A stretch of 48,201 nt of DNA from Desulfuromonadaceae bacterium (GTDB taxonomy: Bacteria > Desulfobacterota > Desulfuromonadia > Geobacterales > Pseudopelobacteraceae). The first letter of the stretch is position 1. Each line of letters starts with the position of its first letter. The translations under genes and the position numbers were made by a program. This document shows positions 42,868 to 48,201 of the stretch, piece after piece. The notes beneath the pieces are model-generated. The model searched no databases. It had not been told where the DNA came from and saw only the letters and a list, made by a program, of their open reading frames with translations. The stretch lies in assembly GCA_028712665.1 (NCBI GenBank), contig JAQTRC010000013.1, positions 1-48,201 on the forward strand, written 5' to 3'.

Positions 42868-44016
42868 TTAACTGTTTTCTCTGGTCAGCTCTTCCCCCGG
42901 CATCTTCTCCCATTGGCCGTTATCGGTCCAGCGCATGATGCTGTGCAACTTGAGCGGCATTCTTGATGTACGGGGATCAAGTTCGTGGTGAGGGGGGATG
43001 TTGAAGAAAAAAAGCCTTGTTTCCGCGCCGAAACGGAGCCGGCAGACCGGCGCTCCACCAAAATCGTCGGTCCTTAATTCCTTCAGATTCAGTTTCCCGA
43101 TCTTATGATGCCGGTTTGTTACCACGTAGGAGTGGCCGTAGCCGGATTCCGGCGAAACCCCTTCAATCGCCGTCTCACAGGAACTGTTTCCGAAGACTGT
43201 CACAGTTTCTCTTACTCCTGGCGTGTCTTCCAGATACTCGCCGTAGAAACCGCTGATCACGTCCCGGTAGGAGTGGTGCTCCGGTTTTGGGTTGCACTGG
43301 ATCACGAAAATGGCGTCGAGCGTCTGGCGGGTCGTAAAAAAGAGATGGTTCGCGTGATCGATTATCCGCTTGATGTTCGATGAGTAGAGGTCACGGTAAA
43401 GATAATCGAGACAGATCAGGGTCATGAAATTGAAACAGCCGGGGCGGCTGCGAAAGAAGTAAAAGTGGCGCCCGCGATAGAGGTCATGGTACTTGTCCAG
43501 CAGCTCCTCGGCGTGGAACGGGTGGCTTTTCGCCTCCAGGAAGACGCGCAACTTGCCGGTTGCCTCCTTGATGGCTATACAGCACCAGTTGACAGGCATT
43601 TCCAGTACGTTACCCCCTTCAATATCCTGGTCAACCGACTTGATGGCTTCAGCGTTGTCCTCGCGGAAACGTTCCAGCAACTCGCGGTAGACAAGCAGGC
43701 GGATCGGCTCCACGCCAAAGATGGTGACCGTATTGGGGCGGAAATCATGTTCCAATATCTCCAGCATCTCATCGAAACGGCAGAAGGGGAGCGAGGCTTC
43801 CGGCAACATCAGAAAGTGGAGTTTCTGGAGATACCCCTCACCTTCGATAACCAGGTCCAGGAGTCGGCGAATCTGAGTCCACTTCTCCTCAGGATCGGTA
43901 AGGACAAAGCTATGCTCAACCTTGCGGAGACGGTTAGGGATCTGGGCCACCATACAGTGCAGATGCAGGCCGATTGAAAATTCAAGATTTACTTCTTTAT
44001 CGATGATTTGTACCAT
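42868..44016 (-). CDS. Divergent nitrilase-fold (carbon-nitrogen hydrolase-like) protein
   Basis: A 382-residue protein of no family I can name with certainty. It shows the spaced triad of carbon-nitrogen hydrolases: Glu73 in FLMLPEASLPF, Lys163 in FLEAKSHPFH, and Cys202 in MTLICLDYLYRDL. The Lys-Cys distance of 39 fits nitrilases. Insertions and an unusual C-terminal part (HHELDPRTSRM) set it apart from known nitrilases and amidases. The start is the ATG at 44016; the TTG at 44022 is possible. It lies just downstream of a Nudix gene on the same strand, so the two probably share a transcript. Its role is unknown. Confidence 0.65.
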   Translation of the reverse strand: MVQIIDKEVNLEFSIGLHLHCMVAQIPNRLRKVEHSFVLTDPEEKWTQIRRLLDLVIEGEGYLQKLHFLMLPEASLPFCRFDEMLEILEHDFRPNTVTIFGVEPIRLLVYRELLERFREDNAEAIKSVDQDIEGGNVLEMPVNWCCIAIKEATGKLRVFLEAKSHPFHAEELLDKYHDLYRGRHFYFFRSRPGCFNFMTLICLDYLYRDLYSSNIKRIIDHANHLFFTTRQTLDAIFVIQCNPKPEHHSYRDVISGFYGEYLEDTPGVRETVTVFGNSSCETAIEGVSPESGYGHSYVVTNRHHKIGKLNLKELRTDDFGGAPVCRLRFGAETRLFFFNIPPHHELDPRTSRMPLKLHSIMRWTDNGQWEKMPGEELTRENS

Positions 44017-44031
44017 AAACAACCTGACTCG

Positions 44032-44475
44032 CTATAACTCACAATAGATCGGTTCGGGGAATAATTTCTCAAGGATATATCTTGTGCCCTCGGGCATTTT
44101 GTAATTCGACAGCTTTTCCGACGGCACCCAGCGGGCCTCGGAAACCTCTGCCTCATTCTGGATGATATCGTTGCTGAGCGGGTGACAGCGGTAGTATAGT
44201 ATGACGAAATGATAATGGTGCTCGCCTGGTGTGACATGCTCGAAAACATCGAGAAGATTCTGGACCTCTACGGTGAGACCGACCTCCTCCATCACCTCCC
44301 GCTGGATCGCGCTGACAATCTGCTCCCCCAGGTCAATCTTTCCGCCAGGCATAACCCACTCGCCCAGAAAGGGTGGAATGTTTCTTTTTGTCAGCAGAAC
44401 TTCGCCCGAGTTGTTTACTATCACCGCCACCACGGAGGTGACTACGTGATCTTTTTTGAATTTAGGTTTGTGCAT
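44032..44475 (-). CDS. Nudix hydrolase
   Basis: A 147-residue protein with a complete Nudix box: GGKIDLGEQ followed by IVSAIQREVMEEVGLTV at about 42-66. The WVMPGGK approach and the strand TSVVAVIVNNSGEVLLTKR are typical. Nudix enzymes cleave nucleoside diphosphates linked to another group, and this short type often acts on ADP-sugars or damaged nucleotides. The ATG at 44475 has GAGAGG 4-5 bases upstream and is preferred over the TTG at 44490. The next gene leftward encodes the nitrilase-like protein, about 15 bp away. Confidence 0.85.
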   Translation of the reverse strand: MHKPKFKKDHVVTSVVAVIVNNSGEVLLTKRNIPPFLGEWVMPGGKIDLGEQIVSAIQREVMEEVGLTVEVQNLLDVFEHVTPGEHHYHFVILYYRCHPLSNDIIQNEAEVSEARWVPSEKLSNYKMPEGTRYILEKLFPEPIYCEL

Positions 44476-44662
44476 GAAGCCTCTCGGCAATCGTCAACGC
44501 TCGAAAAGTTTGCCTGACTGACTCAAATCATAGCTAATGGAGGCGCATCGCGCAACCCTTTACTTTCAATAGAGTTGGTATATTATGGCTAAAACTGCCG
44601 CAAAGGCAAAGTTTATTCCCGACAATCGCCTGCTGCAATTCAAGCAAGGAGAATTAATTGAA

Positions 44663-45055
44663 ATGAAAACAGCAGCAACAATCGCTCTCTTCTGCGCCGG
44701 CGGGGGGCTTACCCGCTACTATCTGTCGGGATGGGTCCAGAGCCTGCTCGGCCGTGCATTTCCCTACGGCACCTTCGCCGTCAACATCATCGGGGCCTAT
44801 TTCATAGGAGTGGTCATGGAGCTGGGACTACGGAGCACAGCCATTCCGGATACCTTGCGCCTGGGGTTGACCGTAGGGTTCATGGGAGGTTTGACGACCT
44901 TCTCCACCTTCAGTTACGAGACCTTCAAGCTTTTGGAGGATGGCCAGTTTCTGATGGCTTTCGCCAACGTCCTTGCAAGCGTGGCGGTCTGTCTGCTGTT
45001 CACCTGGCTGGGTATAATAACAGTTCGAGCGATAACCCAAGGAGGATTGTCATGA
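44663..45055 (+). CDS. crcB: CrcB fluoride channel
   Basis: A 130-residue membrane protein of four hydrophobic segments. The CrcB/Fluc signature GGGLTRYYLS, PYGTFAVNIIGAYFIGVV and GFMGGLTTFSTFSYE is complete. It forms dimeric channels that let fluoride leave the cell. The ATG at 44663 gives the family's usual length and has AAGGAG 11 bases before it; an in-frame ATG at 44585 would add 26 unconserved residues. No fluoride riboswitch pattern was found in the 187 bases before it. The stop overlaps the DUF190 gene (ATGA). Confidence 0.92.
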   Translation: MKTAATIALFCAGGGLTRYYLSGWVQSLLGRAFPYGTFAVNIIGAYFIGVVMELGLRSTAIPDTLRLGLTVGFMGGLTTFSTFSYETFKLLEDGQFLMAFANVLASVAVCLLFTWLGIITVRAITQGGLS

Positions 45056-45402
45056 CTAAACTGATTGGTGAACAGCTGTTGATGCGGATATTCATCGGGG
45101 AGAGCGACCGTTACGGGCACAAACCGCTCTATGAGGCGTTGGTCGAGCTGTTTCGGAAAGAGGGGTTTGCCGGGGCGACAGTTCTCCGTGGTGTGAGCGG
45201 CTTTGGCGCGCACAGCGTATATCATACCCAGAAGATCCTGGACCTGTCGGCCGACCTGCCGCTGATAGTAGAGGTGGTCGAAAGCCGGGAGAGGATCGAT
45301 GCCATCATGCCCCGCATCGACGAGATGATGGGTGGTGGTATGATCACACTGGAGAAGGCCACGGTAATCCGCTACAGCCACAACGAAAAGAAGCTGCAAT
45401 AA
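45052..45402 (+). CDS. DUF190 protein, CrcB partner
   Basis: A 116-residue soluble protein of the DUF190 family, which has a PII-like ferredoxin fold: LMRIFIGESDRYGHKPLYEALVELF, then GATVLRGVSGFG and LPLIVEVVESRERIDAI. Genes of this family are often next to crcB, as here. Its start overlaps the crcB stop by 4 bases and GGAGG lies just before it. Its function is not known. Confidence 0.88.
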   Translation: MTKLIGEQLLMRIFIGESDRYGHKPLYEALVELFRKEGFAGATVLRGVSGFGAHSVYHTQKILDLSADLPLIVEVVESRERIDAIMPRIDEMMGGGMITLEKATVIRYSHNEKKLQ

Positions 45403-45413
45403 GCGGGCAGTTT

Positions 45414-47306
45414 CTAACTCTTCAGACTTTCCAGCTCGTCCCAGCGCAGGTAGGCAGCTTCAAGTTCATGCTCCAGTTCCGTGAGGCGGGTATTGATTAC
45501 CGCCACCTTGTCACCGGCACTCTTGTAGAATTCAGGATCTGCGAGGCGGGCGTGCAGATCTCCCTGTTCCTTCTCCAGTACTCCGATCTGCTCCGGTAGC
45601 GCTTCCAGTTCGCGCTCCTCTTTGAAGGAGAGCTTGCGGGCGCGTTCTTTCTGCGGTTTCCCCTTTTCAGGCGCCGGTTTCGCCACCGTTTGGGCAGTGG
45701 CGGAAGTCTCAATTGCAGCTTGACTCAGCCAGTCGTCATACCCTCCTACAAACTCCCGCACCGCGCCATCACCGCTTAATACCAGGGTGCTGGAAACGAC
45801 ATTGTTGAGAAATTCGCGGTCATGGCTTACCAAGAGGAGTGTGCCGGGATATTCGCAGAGCAGATCCTCCAGCAGGTCGAGCGTCTCGGCATCCAGATCG
45901 TTGGTAGGTTCGTCCATTATCAGGATGTTGGAGGGTTTGGTGAAAAGTTTTGCCAGCAGCAGGCGGTTCCGCTCCCCTCCCGAAAGGATTCTGACCGGGG
46001 AGCGGGCCCTCTCCGGCGAGAAGAGGAAGTCCTGCAGATAACCGATGATGTGGCGCGGCTGGCCGTTGATGGTCAGCGTGTCATTCCCTTCGCCAACGTT
46101 CTCCTGCACGCTCTTCTCCAGATCCAGCTGTTCGCGCAGCTGGTCGAAGTAGATCACCTCGCGGCGGGTTCCGAGCTTGATCTCCCCCATCTGCGGTTCC
46201 AGCTCCCCCATCAATAATCGAAGCAGAGTTGTCTTGCCGGAACCGTTCGGGCCGATTATGCCGATCCGGTCGCCTCGCATGATCGTCGTGGAGAGGTTCT
46301 TAACGATCGGAGATCCGCCATAGGAGAAGGTGAGACCGGTCGTTTCGGCCACCAGCGCTCCGGAGCGGTCGGCAAGCTGCAGCTGGATTTTGGCCGTCCC
46401 CTGCTGGAGGCGGCGCTGCCGGTACTCCTCGCGCAGCTTTTTCAGAGCCCGGACACGCCCTTCATTGCGTGTCCGCCGGGCCTTGATCCCCTGCCTGACC
46501 CAGACCTCTTCCTGGGCCAGCTTCTTGTCGAAGAGCGCCTGACGGGTAATCTCGGCCTCCAGTAGCGCCTCGCGACGCTCCACGAACTCGTCGTAACCGC
46601 AGGTGAAGGCGTAGATCCGCCCCCGGTCCAGTTCCGCAACCCGGTTGGCCAGCCGTCTTGCAAAGGCGCGGTCATGAGTAACAAACAGAACCGTCTTGAC
46701 ATTTTTTGCGAGAAATTCCTCCAGCCAGAGGATGGTGTTGATGTCAAGATGGTTGGTCGGTTCGTCCAGGATCAGGATGTCGGGCGATGATACCAGGGCG
46801 CGGGCCAGCAGTACCCGGCGTTTGGTGCCGCCGGAGAGGGAGGTGAATTCCGCCTCGGCGTCCAGGTCCAGCCGGTTCAGCACCCGCTCTACCTCCTGAT
46901 GCAGATTCCAGCCGTCATTTTCTTCCAGCTCTTTTTGCAGCGCTTCCAGCCGCGCAAGGAACTTTTCACTGCTGTCATGCGCCAGCTCAAAACTGACATG
47001 GTGGTATTCCGCCAGTAGCGCGGCAGCGGAGCCCATGCCGGATGCGACCACGTCGAAGACTGATCCGCTCACCTCCTCCGGAACATCCTGGGTAAGCTGA
47101 GCCACTTTTAGCCCCTGCTGTCGCTGGATATCTCCCCCCTCAGGCGTCAGTTCCCCCCCGATCAGTTTCAGCAGCGTCGATTTACCGCTGCCGTTGCGCC
47201 CCATCAGGCAGAGCCGGTCGCCCGGTTCGATCTGCAGGCTGATACCGTCGAAAAGGGGCGGACCGCCGAATGCCAGGGTTATGTTACGGAGAGAAATAAG
47301 TGCCAC
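45414..47306 (-). CDS. uup: ABC-F family ATPase (Uup-like)
   Basis: A 630-residue soluble protein with two ABC ATPase domains and no membrane segment. Walker A motifs are GRNGSGKSTLL (about 36) and GPNGSGKTTLL (about 350). Signature sequences are SLSGGTKRRVLLARAL and ILSGGERNRLLLAKLF; Walker B is ILILDEPTNHLD and ILIMDEPTNDLD. The C-terminal coiled coil (LPEQIGVLEKEQGDLHARL) marks the Uup subgroup, which binds nucleic acid or ribosomes. The GTG or ATG choice is not critical. The gene starts 20 bp after the selenoprotein gene, so it may be in the same transcript. Confidence 0.88.
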   Translation of the reverse strand: MALISLRNITLAFGGPPLFDGISLQIEPGDRLCLMGRNGSGKSTLLKLIGGELTPEGGDIQRQQGLKVAQLTQDVPEEVSGSVFDVVASGMGSAAALLAEYHHVSFELAHDSSEKFLARLEALQKELEENDGWNLHQEVERVLNRLDLDAEAEFTSLSGGTKRRVLLARALVSSPDILILDEPTNHLDINTILWLEEFLAKNVKTVLFVTHDRAFARRLANRVAELDRGRIYAFTCGYDEFVERREALLEAEITRQALFDKKLAQEEVWVRQGIKARRTRNEGRVRALKKLREEYRQRRLQQGTAKIQLQLADRSGALVAETTGLTFSYGGSPIVKNLSTTIMRGDRIGIIGPNGSGKTTLLRLLMGELEPQMGEIKLGTRREVIYFDQLREQLDLEKSVQENVGEGNDTLTINGQPRHIIGYLQDFLFSPERARSPVRILSGGERNRLLLAKLFTKPSNILIMDEPTNDLDAETLDLLEDLLCEYPGTLLLVSHDREFLNNVVSSTLVLSGDGAVREFVGGYDDWLSQAAIETSATAQTVAKPAPEKGKPQKERARKLSFKEERELEALPEQIGVLEKEQGDLHARLADPEFYKSAGDKVAVINTRLTELEHELEAAYLRWDELESLKS

Positions 47307-47326
47307 GGATACCTCATAAATGGAAA

Positions 47327-47866
47327 CTATCTGAAATTCATGATTGTTCTGATGATGGCTTCCGGAAGAGGGCGATCGGCCGGTCCCGTCCCGATGTGGT
47401 GCAGGCGGACAATGCCCTGAGGGTCGATCAGTACATCTCCGCCGCGCTGGTAGATGTCCTCCTCCGATTTGACCAGACGGTTCCCTTTGAGCAGCTCCCT
47501 GGCATAAACCAGCCAGGTTTTCGGACCCCAGATGTCCCAGAAGGATGCTGAAAGCATGCTGTAATTCCCATAGACACCACGATTCTGATCGACCAGAAGC
47601 GGCCAGGCAAGCCTAGTATCCTCGACATAACTGCGAGCCATGAAATCGTTGGCGAACGTTACCACAACTATTTTCACACCCAGACTCTCAAAATCGGTTT
47701 CCCTGTCACGCAACTGCGTGATGTGCGCACGGCAGGGAAGTCATCCCAGATGGCGATGAAATACCATCAGCAGCCAGTTGCCCCGGTAATCGTCAAGGGT
47801 GTGAACCAGGCCGGAGCTATCGGCCAGAGAGAAAGGAATTGCAGGCCTGTTTGTAAGAAGCGTCAT
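47327..47866 (-). CDS. Selenocysteine-containing peroxiredoxin/AhpC-like protein
   Basis: A 179-residue thioredoxin-fold protein read through an in-frame UGA at 47741-47743 (codon 42) as selenocysteine. The N-terminus MTLLTNRPAIPFSLADSSGL is typical of AhpC/TSA-like proteins, and the active site is FHRHLGULPCR, where Sec42 replaces the Cys of the usual HLGCxxC motif and Cys45 is the second redox residue. After the UGA the same frame continues with QLRDRETDFESLGVKIVVVTF, VYGNYS and GGDVLIDPQGIVRLHH to the stop. A SECIS-like hairpin starts 1 base after the UGA. The ATG overlaps the stop of the glycosylase gene (ATGA), and GGAG is 7 bases before it. Without recoding, this would be two broken fragments. 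Confidence 0.85.
47699..47739 (-). promoter_or_regulatory. SECIS-like element
   Basis: On the minus strand, one base after the UGA, TTCCCTG pairs perfectly with CAGGGAA 41 bases on. Inside is the hairpin TCACGC-AGTT-GCGTGA, with an 11-base bulge on its 5' side. The apical loop AGUU starts 26 bases after the UGA and carries G in its second position. This fits the bacterial SECIS pattern, a small loop 16-37 bases downstream with G among the first two loop bases, recognised by SelB. Confidence 0.8.
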
Positions 47867-48201
47867 TTTTGTGCTCCAATCGGAATTATTACGGCTTTCA
47901 GCGCATCGGTTCTCATGGCCTGTTCAGAGATCAGGTATGTTCTCACTTCAAGCCAACGCTCCAGCTTTTTTTGTCTTGAAAGTGCCGCATGCGCCGGACT
48001 TGTCGAAGGGAGCGTCACCAGTTGAGGCTGATGTTGAAAGATTGCCGGATCAACATGCCGCCTGAACAACATAGCCGCTTTCTGGCCGTTAAAGTAAATA
48101 ATTCCGACCGGATGCTCTGAAAAAAACCAACTGAAATCATTGATTATTAAACTGTCACTCTTGATCCGCCCGTCCAAACTGCCTTCTCTTTCACAGGATT
48201 T
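47863..48201 (-). CDS. DNA-deoxyinosine glycosylase, C-terminal part (runs off the window)
   Basis: The open frame reaches the window end without a start codon, so about 112 C-terminal residues are seen. It reads CEREGSLDGRIKSDSLIIND, then VGIIYFNGQKAAMLFRRHV, LVTLPSTSPAHAALS and KLERW. The STSPAHA block and the FNG motif are those of the uracil-DNA-glycosylase superfamily members annotated as DNA-deoxyinosine glycosylase (Mug-related). They remove deaminated bases from DNA. The stop overlaps the selenoprotein start by 4 bases. A Mug/TDG enzyme with other base specificity cannot be excluded. Confidence 0.75.
   Translation of the reverse strand, partial: KSCEREGSLDGRIKSDSLIINDFSWFFSEHPVGIIYFNGQKAAMLFRRHVDPAIFQHQPQLVTLPSTSPAHAALSRQKKLERWLEVRTYLISEQAMRTDALKAVIIPIGAQK

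Noticed and set aside
44491..44662. Fluoride riboswitch before crcB
   Set aside because: Expected from the gene, but no GGCGATGG-type start or the matching pseudoknot segments were found.
47327..47713. Separate short redoxin gene starting at a TTG near 47713
   Set aside because: The frame continues upstream through a single UGA to an ATG coupled to the previous gene. The upstream part encodes the missing N-terminal half of the same fold, so a selenoprotein explains it better.

Overview
The window looks like a chromosomal segment from a Geobacteraceae-type deltaproteobacterium (Desulfuromonadales). The grounds are a surface decaheme c-type cytochrome, a dense set of two-component and sigma-54 regulators, an anaerobe-style beta-oxidation island, and a UGA-encoded selenoprotein. 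This placement is inferred from gene content; no rRNA or marker gene is present to confirm it. No prophage, insertion sequence with transposase, CRISPR array, rRNA or tRNA was seen.

Region 1 (1-2776, all minus strand) holds the start of smc, a MutT-type Nudix hydrolase, a one-TM unknown protein, an EamA permease and a small SCP2 protein. Region 2 (2867-23573) is a fatty-acid and lipid degradation island. A FadL outer-membrane channel and a VolA/Pla-1-like lipoprotein lipase run leftward. A long rightward series encodes acyl-CoA synthetase, a FadN-type hydroxyacyl-CoA dehydrogenase/enoyl-CoA hydratase, thiolase, acyl-CoA dehydrogenase, a metallo-hydrolase, FadH-type dienoyl-CoA reductase, a chalcone-isomerase-like protein, an alpha/beta hydrolase, a hotdog thioesterase, enoyl-CoA hydratase, a cysteine-rich ferredoxin-like protein and a second, divergent acyl-CoA dehydrogenase. 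The divergent promoter region (6631-7099) carries three copies of an 18-bp palindrome, CTTGAC-N6-GTCAAG, that look like operators. The spacers between the genes are full of small palindromic repeat elements of at least three kinds.

Region 3 (23609-32502) is signalling and electron transfer: an HD-GYP protein whose receiver domain lacks its phosphoacceptor Asp, a thioredoxin-fold protein with an altered active site, a MerR regulator with a dyad inside its own promoter, then a histidine kinase, a single-receiver protein and an NtrC-type activator. These sit directly upstream of an OmcA/MtrC-like decaheme lipoprotein cytochrome that has a good sigma-54 promoter and a structured leader.

Region 4 (32868-48201) contains GlpD, a PlsC-like acyltransferase fused to an alpha/beta hydrolase, a pqiA-pqiA-pqiB-pqiC lipid-transport operon (with a palindromic repeat embedded in frame in pqiC), a methyltransferase, an MFS transporter, a divergent nitrilase-fold protein with a Nudix hydrolase, CrcB with a DUF190 partner, an ABC-F protein, and at the right edge a selenoprotein. 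The selenoprotein is a peroxiredoxin/AhpC-like protein whose reading frame is interrupted by UGA at 47741-47743 in a UxxC motif, followed at once by a strong SECIS-like hairpin. It overlaps the end of a DNA-deoxyinosine glycosylase gene that runs off the window.

The most notable items are the selenoprotein with its SECIS, the palindromic operator set of the fatty-acid island, the sigma-54 circuit in front of the decaheme cytochrome, the in-frame repeat in pqiC, and the mobile-looking double-hairpin elements.
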